Assembly: GCA_027922465.2 (NCBI GenBank)
Contig: BQMF02000162.1
Span: 124,001-188,000 of the forward strand
Reading direction: 5' to 3'
DNA: 64,000 bases
DNA from: Turritopsis dohrnii
Taxonomy: Eukaryota > Cnidaria > Hydrozoa > Anthoathecata > Oceaniidae
The position numbers and the translations under genes were made by a program. The notes under the pieces were generated by a model. That model ran no database searches and was not told the DNA's origin. It saw only the letters and a program-made list of their open reading frames with translations. Positions within the stretch are counted from its first letter, which is position 1. Each line of letters opens with the position of its first letter. Positions 37,701 to 52,700 of this stretch are shown in pieces.

Positions 37701-40700
37701 TCAATTCAATTCAATTTCTGTAGTTCTTTTGTAATTTTTTTTTTTTGTCTTACCATGATCGACGTCATCATCGTGATCTTGATGATATTCATAATGGTGT
37801 CCAGTCCCTTCTGGATGATACTGATGATGTAATCTCTGGAGATGATGACGACCGTGATGGCTCAAACCATGTGATAAAAAGTCTCCTTCATGAGCTTAAA
37901 ATCAAATTTTTTCGCCGTAAATACAACGAACCTCCCTTGTGCCTGACAAGGACTTCTGCATATAGTACATAATTGGAATTTTGACAAGTTCCGCGTTTGG
38001 ACAGTGAAAACAAAGAAGAAAAAACACGGACAGCTGTAATGGATTTGTTTATTTGCGCGGAAAGCCACTAAACATCTTAATCTTGATTACAGATTTATTA
38101 ACGCTTACTAAGGATAACTTCCTCACTTAAAATAGTATTCTTATCAATAGAATCATTGTATATCACGTCAAAGTTACTTAGTTTGAAGTGTACTTACTTA
38201 CGACATGATGGCCATCCTCTCCGTCAAAGTGATGGTGTCGTCCGCCATGAAGTTCATGAAGCCCATGCATTGGTCGGAGGTTATGACCGTAGCCATGGTG
38301 ATCGAGTAAGGATTGGACAGGTAAGTGCAAACGTCCATATTCACGATTATGATGATAACCATGGTGACCCACATCATCCTCATGGCCACCATGGGCGTAA
38401 CCTCCGCCATCGCCATAATCACCGTTGGCAAAACCGCCATTGTAAGTGCCGCCTATAGTATTGTGTATATCCCCGGTGTCATGTAATATTTCATGAACCT
38501 CATGACCAATATTGTCACCACCCCTACGCATTGCGCCATAATTTCCGCCACCATAACCGCCTCCACCAAAATCGTGGTCATAATCGCCATGGTGGTGGCC
38601 AAACCATCCACCATCTCCGTGATTCCATCCGTGGTCACCTCCGTCGCGATGACCATGTTCAACTTCGATGTAATGATAGTGGCCGTGATCATGGTGAGTG
38701 TGATCATGGTCGTGGTTATGACCTCCATCATGATCTAAAATAAATTAGTCTCATTTACCTTATTATGTTTTTCACATCAGTTTTTGTTTGGTGCTTTTTG
38801 TACACCGATTATTTACTGAATGATTACCATGAATCCCTCCATCTGCGTGATGCTCGTGATGATGTTCGTCACCGTCGTGATGCTCTCCTCCTTCGTGATG
38901 ATCATCATGATGTTCTTCATGATGTCCATTCTCATCATTTTCTTTTCCCCAGTCTCCAAAATGTTCAAATACACCATTGGGTCCTTCTTCCCACTTATGG
39001 TGGTGTCCATACTGTCCTGTATCACCAAATCCCCATTCGTCATGATGACCATACTCAGTATGATGTCCGTACACGTGGTGATGCGTATCTTCACCTATTA
39101 TTATTTAACGCACTCTGTTAGGTCTCCGTATCAAGCTTTATTTGTTTAATGTCGATTCTAATCGAAAATAATCCGATTTCTATGGGTGTTTATTTACCTG
39201 TTCCATGCTCTCCATGATCAAAATAATGCTTATTGTGATCTTCTCCATGTAATTCATCGCCCATGGTTAGTCCTTTCTCTGCATGATGTGGAAGTTCCCC
39301 AAAAAACTTGGTCCATTCTTTCATATGTTCGTTTCCACCACCATTTTCTGGATTAACAGTACCTCTACCCCATAGGTTATCTTTGATCATCTTAGCTGTG
39401 TTGGATGTTGCTTCACTTGCTTGAGCTGCAACAGTTGACATAGCTTTAAGAATCAAAAACTCTCTTAACAAACTTTATTCGGAGATTTCTCAATCAGTTT
39501 TTTATAAATTGCAACATTAAGGTTATCGTATCATTATAGTCAGTAGAACTTCATAAACACAGTAATCACAGATGGCTATGGAACCTATATCGAACGATAT
39601 TCAAGTTCTGGACTGGAAAAATTGCGAGTACACTCCCCTGGTTTGATGCTAACGTGAGCAATAGTATTAAATCAGTATAGCGCTTGAATGTAGATTTTCT
39701 CATTGCAATCATTGGTGGAGATTGGAAAGTAAAATGTGTGTATTACACAGTGTATTATTTTCATGGATACTTCTTGTTACCCAGCCGGCATATTTGTTAA
39801 AAAATCTCTGCGAAGGAGTGCCTTTCTATAGAAATATACACACAATTTCTATAAAAGTGCTCTCCATTGCAGTGACTTTTTTCCGACGTTGTTCTTTTAA
39901 TAAGCGATTACCTTATTTCATTTCTACTGAAACTACAAACCTTGTCACGAGGATTTGCAAAAAACACAGCTTTTCTCATGGTAAACATCCTGTCACATTG
40001 ACAAATTAAAGAGATCTATTTGCACCTATATGAAGACGATCGATTTCAATCAGAATTCATTTCAAAGGAAAGTAATGATACCTGCAATCTTTCCTGCTGC
40101 AACGTCTGGTGTTACCATACCAGACGGTTTGTCTTGCCCTGCATTAGACATTGGACCAAACAAGCCATTTCCATATCCTAAGTGTTCATTGAATCGACCA
40201 AGGCTTGATGTGTAGCCGCCAGTTCCCGTACCAAAGCTTCCTTCCTTTGGAGTTTTCATTGCATTACCTAAGTATCAGGTTTAACAGATAAAAATAAATT
40301 GTATAACGAATAGGATGTGTGGTACAGTACTCTCTGGAAAGGTTCTGCTGGCAATTCCAGGGTTGTAATTATTGGCTGGTACCGAATATATATGAAGTGT
40401 ACACTGTACATTACTTTTGTGCGATAAAACCATCAAAACCATCTACTAGTCTAATCTTTGCTAATCTGTACCATAAAGTTTCAACAGCAATGCACATCAG
40501 GTGAAATATCCACATGCATGAACATTGCGTAGTAACAAATTATATTTATTTGAAAATTATGGAGATAAAACTTCTCTTGGGAGTTGAAACCGTTTTAACC
40601 TTGAATCTTCAAGCGGATATAATTTTAAACAAATCATAAACCCCTGCAAACGTTTCTACCAATGCACATTGCACTTGCTATACATTAAATTTCTAGGAAG

Positions 40701-43700
40701 TAGTTCTTTGGACAGCCAACTGTACTAAAAAGAATTTTACACAAACAAACAAGCATTGATAAAACAACATCAAGTAACAGTCAAATCACGTCACATACGT
40801 CAGTCGGAAACGGCCATTCTAAGTACCTTATCGAGGATAATTTCGTCGGGGAAAATTTACGTCGAGGAAAATTTTTCGTCTTGGAAAATTTCGTCATTTT
40901 GCAAAAGTTTGCTAATACTTTCTTAATAAATTTCACTTTTTCAAAATTTTTGTCGGGGAAAATTTTCGTCACGACGCAAAAATTTCGTCACTTTTCCCCG
41001 ACAAAACTATCCTCGGTAAGGTATGAGTTTATTTAATATTCCACGTTGTGTTTCCTGTAAGTTCATAACTGTGAAGTGGCTTCTACTTTTAAAAAAGGTA
41101 AGGATAAATATTCAACATTTCATCCAAAGAATAAAATTTATGAAATCGTTGTTAAGCTATTGTTATTCAAACAACAATACAAATTTTATTTCAAGCCATC
41201 ACATTATGTCAGTACCTGTGCTAACCCCTTGTGCAGCTGCATCACCAATTTTTAAGTTGAGCTGCTCACCAAGATTGGCCATCATGGTCTGTGTACCGGA
41301 TGCTATACCAGAAGCGATTCCCGATGCTATTTTAGTCGGATCAATCAACGGATTTTGCTGGTTAGCGGAACCAACAGAAGCTAAGTTAAAACAAAATTAT
41401 TTGCAGCTGTTTATCATTTTAAGGAAGTTACTTATGGGTAAAAGGAAACACATTGTATCACTTTTAAGAAATCTTTTGTTTGTTCCATTTGATACACAAT
41501 AGCCAAAAATTGAATGGTCTGAAATTGTTAGATGAACACAATCAATAAAAGGTTGCTTTTAGAATTTTCCTAAATTTCTGTTTAAGGGTGATTTCATATG
41601 GCGTATCTTTACCTCGTCTGGTTTATTTCAACAGACATTTGATTAAAAATTTGCAACTCTTTTGCTTCGTAGACTTTGATCTATACAAGTCTGTTGAATT
41701 TACACGGTTTTTGGATCGAAGTAACTACGCTTGACCTTTAAGTTTCTTGCAAAGCCTAGCCTCAGTTTGAGTTTTATTGTTTCACTGTTTCCGTGACTTA
41801 CTTCTTTGAACCTTTGACGTACTTTTGACGTACTTTTGACGTACTTTTGACGTACGTTTGACGTACTTTTGACGTACTTTTGACGTACTTTTGACGTACG
41901 TTTGACGTACTTTTGACGTACTTTTTTAGTTCTCTGTAGAATGGTTAACAGAAGTTTTGATATTAAAACAAGGGTTAATGTAGGAAACTGTCGACAACTT
42001 TTTCATTGTGTTTTCAATACCCCAGTACACAAATACAATCGATGGACTCATGTATGTTACCTGCAAGAACAGCTGGTCCAAATTTTTGATTGCTGTTTAG
42101 TCTTTGGGTCATCAAATTTGTTATTGCTGCAGCCATATTAGCACCGGGTCCTTTTGAATAGTCAGTTTTATTTTCTGTCTCTATCTTGGCAGTGTCGCTT
42201 CTTAGATTACCTACACCAAGACCGTAGCTTGACAGGGAATTGAGAATGGAGCTGATTGAATCCCCTCTTGTAGAAAGTGTGGAGCTGATTGAATCCCCTC
42301 TTGTAGAAGGTGTCTCCTTGGTTAGTTTGCTGCTTCCTAACAGTCTAGCGCTACTTATTGGACGAATGACATAATTTCGTGAAGAGCCCATGACAGACTT
42401 TGCAGCTTGTAATGTTAATTTACCGTTCTGCAAACTCCGTCGTTTTCTTGGACGCGTATACACGCGGTTTCTTATAATTCTGCTGTGATATTTGCGCGTT
42501 CGTTTGCGTTTTTTATCTTTCATAGTTTGCATTATCAGATATCTTTTTGAACCCCTCCAAAAACAATGCAAATGCTTTCCCTTACATATCATTTCTTTCT
42601 TTACTGTCTTGTTCATTATTAAGGCATTCCCACCATCAATCCCGCCTATACCACCCAGTCCTAAACTTCCACCAAGATTTCCTGTGACGACACCTAGCTG
42701 CGGTGTACCAACTCCATTGCTTCCAAAATTAAGAGGGTTGCCGCCATACGCAGGAACACTGGGTGGTTTTAGGATGTTTAACATTCCTATACCCGCTGCT
42801 AAATCTGGCACATTTAATGATGGGGAGGAAATGGCGGGGAAGGGAGTAACAGGCATGCTTGCTATGTTAGCTGCGAGTGGCGCAATTGGTGGAGCCGCAG
42901 CGGGAAATCCTGTGAAGCCTCCAGCCCCACCGATTGCTCCCCCTAAGCCAGATGCTGCTGATGTAATTGCAGCTGCAGAACCTGTTGGAAGCTTCTTGAA
43001 TAGCTTTATGAAACTGTCCGACTTAAGTAGATCACCAGCATTGTCAACTGTTTTGTCGATTTTTTTGGCGAAATCAGCAGATGATTTTTCATTTGCTTTG
43101 GCTATTTCCTTAAAAGACTCTGCTGCACTCTTCAATGCTTCTTTGGCTATGTCTAATCCAGGTGGCTTAGGTGGTGGCGGTGGCGGTTTATCTTTGATTT
43201 TTGCTAAGGCGTCAGTTAATGTGCCCAGCCCTTTCTGTATCTCAGCCATTTGTTTTGATAAATCGTTTTGTGCAGCGACTACAGATGGGTTTAAAGTCGG
43301 CGCCGGTGCTGGTGGCGGTGGAAGAGGTGCTGGAGGTGGTGCTGGTGGAGGTGGTGCTGGTGGTGCTATTGGTGCAGTTACAACTTGTGGTTGCACAGGA
43401 ATTGGCGGCAGTTTGGGTCGGTTCATTTTATCACCAAGGCTTGTCATCCTGTCAGCTAAATTTTTCATGGCCTCTTCTAAACGAGCATTACTTTTTATTC
43501 TTTCTGAATTGATACCAGACTGCATGGCTTTCTCAAGGGAATCGGTGTTTGCAGTTTGCAAAAGTTTGATCTTGTCAGCCAAAGTGAGCATTGATCCTTC
43601 TAAATGTCCGATCTTGCTTGCCAATAACGCCGTGGCTTCGGCATCGTGGTTCGATTTTTCCGGTCGTGGCAATGGTTTTTTTAACCCCTCAACGATTTTT

Positions 43701-46700
43701 TCGGATAACGAATCCATTGTATTTTGTAAGTTACCAAACGTGCCTGTCATACCAGCAAGCAGACTGGCTCTCTCAAGATCTGTTGGCTTCGACTCAATGT
43801 TTTGCCCAATCTGATCTACCTTTCTGCTTAATCCTCCGATGATTTCTTCAAGTTTAAATAACTGACCACCAAGCAATCCACTCGCCACTTGGGTTGGCTT
43901 TCCACCTGGTGAAGATAGCTCTGGACCATAACCAAAATCAGTTGCAAAGCCATTAGGTTTATCTTGCTCTTTACCCAAACCATTAATTGAACCTATCCAA
44001 TCAGGATTGTTTATCTTATGCAAATTAGTTAATGTCTCGATTTTGTTAGTAATTTGTGCTAGCATGTCATCTAAAGCTCCTTCTGGTGGTGCGCCACCTG
44101 ATGATGCAGAGGAAGAACCGACAGGCTCGTTATCTTTGTCAATTTTAGTTGCAAGTGCTTGCACAACGTTTTCAAGCTTTTTCAACTTTTCACTTGCAAC
44201 TGATGAAATTGATCCTGCGTTACCACTGGAGGAGCCACTTGTAGGCTTTTTATCACTTAATATCTGTTCACTTAGTCCAGATGCATCCGCATGTGCTTCA
44301 CCGTTGTTACCAGGTTCATGAAAAGCACCTGGGGTTGCTCCACCTGCTCCATCCCAATCAGGTCCCGTGCCAATTGGACCTTTCCCTTCCCCGATGTATC
44401 CACCACTGGCTGGTCCACTTTCACCTCCAGGAAAATGAGTATTTGGTCTTTTTTCATTTGATACAGCAGATGTGTCCACAGAACCTACGTCGTTTCCACT
44501 GTCATTTGGTCCACCCACACCTGCACTGCTTTGACCATCACCTCCAACAGTGACTGTACCAGAATTTGGTCCTGGAGCTGTGTTTATCACTATAACCAGC
44601 ATAAAGAAAAACTAGATCTTTTGTAGATTTGAGTTTTTCAGACTTTACAATTATAAATTAAGAAATTTGTGAAATTATCGTCTTATTCAAATTAATGATA
44701 TTAATGATATGACTCGCAAATCTCATACCTACAGGTGTAGCCGGTGGGGCGGGTGGAATAATAATCGGTGGTGGTGGAGGTGGCGGTGGTGGTGGAGGAA
44801 AAGGGAGTTCGTCTGGTCCATCTCCTGAGCCTGATGGTGCTTCTTCAGGCGAAACATCTTTTTGGGGTGTTTCTGGTCGATGTTCTTCGTGATGTTTTGG
44901 GTACCTAGAAAAAAAAGCCTTCGGTATTTCTCATACATTTCTTTTAAAATGTCTGTTTTGGATTGCCTAAGTTACCTTGCTGGTAGATTAGTAATTTTAT
45001 GTAGAAAATTTATGAGAAACTGTAGTTACCGAAGCTCAACAAACTAAGAAATTCACTTAGTGAACCTGTTCTAAGAAACTGAGAAATTGTGTAAGCTCAA
45101 TTTTCATGTTAGTTATTACAATTGGATTTTGCTGATACTCCACAAGACCACAACCTTTTCTACTAAAATTAGATCGATGTAATACTAGGTAGATACTCAG
45201 AAAGTTAGTTTCTTATCAAAATGGGGAAGGTGAAAACCTTTTGAATTAATTCAATTTTCACCAAGTATTAAGAAACAACTTTTACATTTTTTAACTTTTA
45301 TTAAAACCAGAAAGCTTTACCTGTAAAGGTGTTGGATTTTCTTCCTAGCATGCACAGGGGTGATAACTGCTTTCTTTTCATCAGAGCCGACTTCAGGTTT
45401 CTGTTTGTGTGCTATATCATTTCTGGTATTAGCAATATCTGAGTTTAGCCGATCTTTTGGGTGTCCATGGTATTCGTTATCTTTGGTAATCAATCGGTTT
45501 CTTGTTGACCAACTATTATCTAACAGTAACAGTAAAACCTGGTAGTATAATATAGATCTGACAGCTTAACATATATGGATTCGGCTGTATAAAACCTGGT
45601 AGTATAATATAGATCTGACAGCTTAATATATGGATGTGGCCGTATAAAACTTGGTAGTATAATATAGATCTGACAGCTTAACATATATGGATTCGGCTGT
45701 ATAAAACCTGGTAGTATAATATAGATCTGACAGCTTAATATATGGATTCGGCTGTATAAAACCTGGTAGTATAATATAGATCTGACAGCTTAATATATGG
45801 ATGTGGCCGTATAAAACCTGGTAGTATAATATAGATCTGACAGCTTAATATATGGATTCGGCTGTATAGTAATGATCTTGCTGTAAAACATTGATGTTAA
45901 TGTATAATATTGATCTGGCAGAATAATCTGGCAGAATAATTTATGTGAGAGTATTAGAAATACCATAGAAATACCAAGTGACTGTTAACATACCGTTTTG
46001 CGAAGGTTTAAATATCGCGGCCGATACTGTGTATGATAAAAGTCATACCCTTCATGTCACAAACTATACCGAATTTGTTCATGATATACAGATAAACTTT
46101 ACAGAATTCATTTACTTACGGGTCAAACAACAAGGCAGGCAACTGACAATTATCAGGACAAAAACATGATTATTACGCATCTTCTGTTCACAGCCGCATA
46201 ACTACGTTCCATCTTTACAAGATACCTACGAAATAAATAGGAGAAGAGATCTCATTACTGTTGTGTCAAAGAAGGGTAGAGGAGTGTGTATTCTAAAAGA
46301 GTACATCAATAGAGAAGAATGTAATGGACAGGCGTTTTCAGAACTTGACGATAGAGTATTATCACGGTGTTTCAACAGAAATTCGGGACAAAAATTCCCA
46401 ATAACAAATACTGAACCGATATTAAATCAAGACGTCACTCATAGGAACGAATTTCGATATATTATGTGTTGATGTTATTACAAGGTAATATAGGTTGGTG
46501 AACGACATTGACGAAGAACGCCGAAGAACGAATTCTCAGGATTTCGATAAATAAAGGTTTATACTCTTGATCTATTTAATTATTTCGTAAGATTTCACGA
46601 CTTCCAAATGGAAACATCCTGAGAATAAGATTGAAAAAGACTGGTCATGTCCTTAAAATAATCATAGAAGATTTTTTGCTAATGAGTTATTCCATTTTTT

Positions 46701-49700
46701 GAAACCTTACTGGCCGGTCTTACTAGCTTTTTAAGTCTCATGTTCTTGCTTTAAGAATACTCTTGAAAACATAAATTCATTTAGGGTTGTTTGTGCAGTA
46801 TCGATAGTGTTAAGCGATTTTAAGAATGTTTTTAAGACTACAGTTAACACATTGTCAGCTAATTTTGTGTAGAAAGTTAAGTAAATCGAGCTATGTCCCA
46901 CATGCATTATTTTTATAACAACAACATGAAAATTGACTTGTTCCGTGAAAGACGTCAAGGTAAGCAGCTAATTAGGTAAGATTGCAACCTCATTTTCAGG
47001 GTGTCTTGTCTTGCCGTAGACTTATATATCAAAAAGGCAAAAAGTCCTGGGAACTAGGTTAGTAAGGATTATAGTTACAAGATCAATATTGAATCACAGC
47101 TGAATCATACAAACTCGATAATTTAAAGTATTCATGACATTTTTGCTAATGCTCCCATTATCATCATCATATATTTATGTGTCATTGTTTCTTAAAAGCG
47201 GAGCCGCCGTTCATTTCATCATCAACCGTAATTGCGTCATTCCGACAGAAATTATTGGCGCTATTTTTTCCTTTGTCGCCACCATTATGAAGTCTTAATG
47301 AGAGAGAAACGATTTACTGTTTTATTTACTTCTTAACAAACGAACCGAATGAATAGATTTGCCCGTGTACGACCTTGTTAAAATAATCAAGATTTTAGTT
47401 GTTCATGCGGGACTTTTTTCATGCGGAACTTTTTTATTATTATTCGTTTGAAAATTTAACGTACAGAAATATTTCAAGCAGATCCTTTTTTTAAATAAAT
47501 TTAAGAATATCGAGAAATAACTTAAAAAATATTTTTAGAAAGAAACCGTCTACAGTGGAATTTCTAAAATAGATCCCTTGGCGCGGATATTTGCCCTTCT
47601 TGGAGACATTTCCCTTTTAGCCATGTTAGGTTTGTAGTGCCGGGGAATGGTTGAGTGTCTGTTATTGAGAGGTGTCTGTCTTAATAAATGTCGGTCTTAT
47701 AGGAGTTTCACTGTACTTAATGTGCAACTCAACTCGATAAATCCAGTTTAGAAATAAATGTTTGAACTCTCAGATTTTTTCAAATTTCTTTTTTCAAAGC
47801 TTTTAGGTTGCTAAGGTACTTTTTAGGTTGCTAAGGTACTTTTTAGGTTGTCAAACTGCAATCCCTAGAGCATCTCTCATAATGTCCATTAAAGCCAGAC
47901 CACCTCATAGTTCTGTGGTTTTATTACAAACACTTATATCCCCTTCTTCCTGAGAATAATTTCCTGATCCACTTAGACCACCAGCTTAACGTGAACGTCA
48001 ATATCAATTTAACATGATTCAAACTATGTTTCCACTATACCGGATAGTTAAGGTGTGATGAAGAGGCTTTCTGATTCCGCCTGTTCCTATCCAATGAACA
48101 TATCGAAGAGTGTATGGTCCGCTTCGATGTTGAAATGCTACCGTGTCGTAAGGGATTGCAATTACCATGAAGGAGTGCACTTCTATAGAAATATGCACAC
48201 GATTTCAATATAAATGCGCTTCATCGCAATGACTTTTTGAAGATTTTGCCGGCTGTGAAGTGCTTCCTTTGGAAATCAGATACAACAGTAAAAAAGTCTT
48301 ATTCACACATTAAATATTTACATTGACCCTTCGAAAATCTCTTTAGCATTGGTTTTTGAAGAGGAAGTTGTATAACGCAAACGACTGTTTATCTGCATTG
48401 TTGGAATTTTATTTATGTTTGCTTTCTAAGACAAACATTCTTAAAAGAAAGCATTTCCATACGTAACATAACGTAATACGGCGTTACACAGACCGTAGCA
48501 CACGTAACACACGTAACACAGAACGTAACACAACATAACACAGCGACTTACAATTGGAATGACCAAACATTGAAATAGTGCTTATGAACCATTCCAAGCA
48601 TCAAAAATTTGTACTAAATATATTTTTTTCCCTTTTTTATTGACAGATTTGCCAAGGTTTTGCATGGATTGTTATTTCTCGTTTAAGCACGTCGTTCAAA
48701 TTATGAACTATAATTAATGGTTCGAATCAAAAACAATACAAGAATTAAAATAGACATACTGACGTCGTACTTAAAATATTTTTAAAATGGTAAAGATTCA
48801 AAATGGTTCATGATCAATATCTCTTGTCAATTCAACTTTTTACTTTCTCTGGTACACGAAAGATGTGCATGCAAATAGTCGAACTTCGAACGCCAAACTG
48901 ATGTTTCGGAGAATCTCTTTCCCAGTTGATTTTCAACAAATATAGGTCGCTATGCGGTTACAGCAACCGCAATGGAAATTTAGAATAAAGAATAAGGCAT
49001 TGTTGTAAATGGGACTTGTTTGTCTATACAAAATTTGGTTTGACTGGTTAAACAATGCAAGGTCTCATTAAAGGGAGGACTTAAAAGTGTTTGTTGTATG
49101 TAGTTTAGCTTTAGCTTCTCTATTATCTAGAGGTTTTTTGTAGACAATAATGATATGCTCTATATTTCAAGAACTAGAAAATCTTGTTAGTCGGACCATA
49201 TTGCTCATAATAAGATCTCTTATGCCATCAACCAAGTGATTTACGTGGCTAGGAAACATCATCTCATCATTGAGCAATTTTCACGAGCCACAATACGGCC
49301 ATTTTGGCGACATAAATAATAAAGATTACTGAAGACCAAGATTTGTTATCTGACAAATCGCAGACACTTCCGACTCAGTATTCCTTCATAGTTTATCTCA
49401 TCCTAGTCATGAACTTAAAGGTGCTCACTGACTGCTACTAAACAGAACGGAGTTCTGATGAAAAGAAACTGGTCTCTCAGACTCAGAACTATGTGTTTGT
49501 GACTGTATCCAAACATCTGCTCAGGTATTAAGTTGTGACATCTTTGGAATAAGGGGCAATATCAGTACAGTAGACAATCACTTCAAAAATTTGCTCATTG
49601 ATAACAACCCGTTGACACCTTTAAACTTGTTGTTCATACGAATATATTATGTATATATCCCAGCCGGTACATTTGTTAAAAAATCTCTGCGAGGGAGTGG

Positions 49701-52700
49701 ATTTCTGTAGAAATATACACACAATTTCAATAAAAATGCTCTCCGTCGCAGTGGATTTTTGCAATTTTGCCCACTGGAATAAAGACGAACATTGCACTCG
49801 TAGTTTAATAACAACTTCATCATCTGACAAATTGGGCGCCAATGAGGTGCTGTTCTGTCGACAAGTCCACTTATTATTTCCCACAAACGACAAAAAAAAA
49901 GATTTGAGGCGATAATAAACATTAAAGTAATCCTGCTTAATGGAATAGCACGTTGCTGTGTCTGTTGGAAGCTATCCGAAATGAATCATGGCTTCCACTC
50001 CTCATTACCTCATCGTTTTTTTTTTGTTACGACCGTAAATGAGGCTGAAGAGGAAATGTGTGGTCACATTTTGTTTAACATATAATGGCCACCTCGAATT
50101 GCGAGTGTCATTTTTATTGTCAGCCAAAGTGATTACGTTATGAAGTTGCTACTTTAGTTTGGTAATGGCTTTTTGGTTTATTTTTATATTTTTCAAAAAC
50201 TTAATTCCGTTTTACAGTCTGGCTACAAGTTTTATTGTGCCAAAATATACTTTAGCAACACAAGCATTAGTAGGCAACTCTAAACCATCATCATTTGCCG
50301 GTGAAAACACTTACAAATATCTTTGGTTGAACGAGGCAAAAGTCTGATAAAGCTGAATTATAAAGCAGGTCTCGAATTCTAATAAAAGACTTAACTTTTA
50401 TTACGTCACAAAATGTTCTGACAATAATAGCACGAAACCACTTGATGATATCCCTGACGACGGTTTTAGAAAAATGATTCAATTAAGTGTCTGACATATA
50501 CAAGATCTGAAGACAAATAGATTACAAGATTAAACCATCGGAAGAGAGGTTGGAGAGAAAGAGAGGCTGTCCTTCTGTTTTGATATTTAATGTAATGTCA
50601 TCAAAACAGAAAACAAAAATTCCATTCGAGTGAAACACATACGGTAGGCGTCAGCCGAAACGAACTTTGGTTTAAAATGGTAGCCTACGATATTATAACG
50701 GCCAATTAACAGATTTAAACGAACAAAGCCTACCCACAATGCCGTGTTTATCAGAAATCAACACTGAAAAGAATGTGATAACAGGATCAAAATTTTACAA
50801 AATGATGTAGACAGTTCTGAAGCATGTGACTTCATCCCTGCTGTTTGCACTCGAGTTCTTGATAAGATTTTATCGGCCTTGACAGTTCTTGACAAAACAA
50901 CAGGCGGTTTCTAGTAAGAAGAAGATTACAGAGACACGCAGCGAAAATTGCGTGAAGCGAATGACTTTAAAAAAAAGCCGACCGATTTTTAGTGGATGCA
51001 TTTCAGCGGGAGTTTATACTGATCGAAATCAATTTGATTTGGTTGAAAAGGTTGTAAAAACATTAATGTTTTTAACTGTTGTGAAGTCCAAATAGATCAG
51101 CATGCATGCTGGGATGTTTGCGTGATGGACATCATCATCATCAAGTCATCGCGAAGGAGTGCATTTCGTTAGAAATATGCACACTATTTCAATAAAAATG
51201 CTCTTCATCGCAGTAATTTTTAGACGCACTTGCTATCCAAAACGTTTGAAATATTTTACTACCATGAGGTTAACACAACGTAAGGGCTTGTTCACACTGC
51301 GGCATTTTTTTCTATTAACCTCATTTTTTTCAGAAAGTGTGTTGATCATTAGTAATTTTAAATACGGAAACGAGGTTCGTAAGGCCAATCAATACAAAGT
51401 TAATTAATTCGGTAAGGAGTGTTCACACGTTCGATCTCCGTAAAGTGGAGTAACGATATTCCATGTCTATTACTATTAAATTCGCGAAATATGGCGCATG
51501 CAATCCCCCAAATATTTGTTTTGAAGACATACAAACTCGTGAAAGGAAGGTTTTGGCATTTATGCAGTATCAGCAAATATACATCACAAAAGAGTAATCA
51601 TTAGCAACGGATGTTAATACTATTTTCTGATTCTAGGACAATGTCTCGACCGGCCATTTACCCGACGATCAGTAACCGCAACGCTAACCCTACACTAACC
51701 GCCAACACTAACCCAACTCCTATTGGTCGTCGGGTAAATGACCGGTCGGGTTACTGTCCGGATACCCTGCTTTCTTTCGATTATATTTAACCGCAGGTTG
51801 TTTCCCCCAGAGCGTTGACGGCGTTAAGCCTCTATTTCAAAATTTCCTCCAATGTTGCCATGACATCTATTTTCTTATTTTGTTGATATAGCGCGATGAA
51901 AACTGCTTTTCTCCTTGCCCAAATGACATCACTTAAAGTCAATCACCGGACGGAAGGTTTATGTTCGGTGTTTTACCAAGAATACTGTTTGACTGTAGCG
52001 ACTTTAGTTTTTGGTCAAAAGAAAAGCGATAAGTTTTCAGTCAAGCTTCGAGTCAAAAGAATGGTATATAAAGTTTAACATCTAAACTTGACGGTGCAAA
52101 CCTTGTTAAATTTGTTTGGGTCAGTGAGGTTATGCCTCAGTTTTTCAAACGCTTTTATTAGAATTTTTTCCGATAACTTTGATAGTCTCGTATTGGCGGA
52201 TAAACATACTCTAAATAAAAACCACTCCCCTCAACCCTCGCACGTATTCTCTTCCCCTGCGTCAAACTCATTCTAAATAAGGCTCAACTAAACCCTTTCT
52301 TTAATTTTTACATTAAAAAGAACAATGTAGCTATCATAATTGCGATCTTTGGCTCATTTATATGTGACGTCATAGAGAATGATTGTCCATTACTACAATA
52401 TCATTTAATAAGGCAGTTAATGAATTAATTTCCTGTGAGGTTTTCGTCTTCGGTTGCGCTTACTTCAAATTTCATATTAAAGTTTATAAGCGTACATGTA
52501 GTACGCGCACTGTGACGAGAAATTACTTGGTAACGCGAAATATCATTTTGTGTGAATTTTGAATATCGAATTGAAATATATGTCCACTATGCTCAACTAG
52601 CAAGGGTGATATATATCAAGCAAGAGTGATATCTATTGCAAATATACTCTTTGCGTGATTTTGTCTGAGAAATTTATTAACTCACCTTTCTCTCTATGGT

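Noticed and set aside
42492..43814. 440-codon plus-strand ORF rich in Pro/Gly/Ala
   Set aside because: It is the exact antisense of exon 4 of the second giant gene, whose frame is supported by splice sites and phase. Codon bias of Gly/Pro/Ala-rich DNA keeps the other strand open.
46731..46958. 75-codon minus ORF as an upstream exon
   Set aside because: No hydrophobic start, no acceptor/donor pair with the needed phase and no similarity to the neighbouring exons.
49621..49922. Overlapping ORFs on both strands near 49.7 kb
   Set aside because: They lie mostly within a MITE family 1 copy and similar peptides recur wherever the element occurs.
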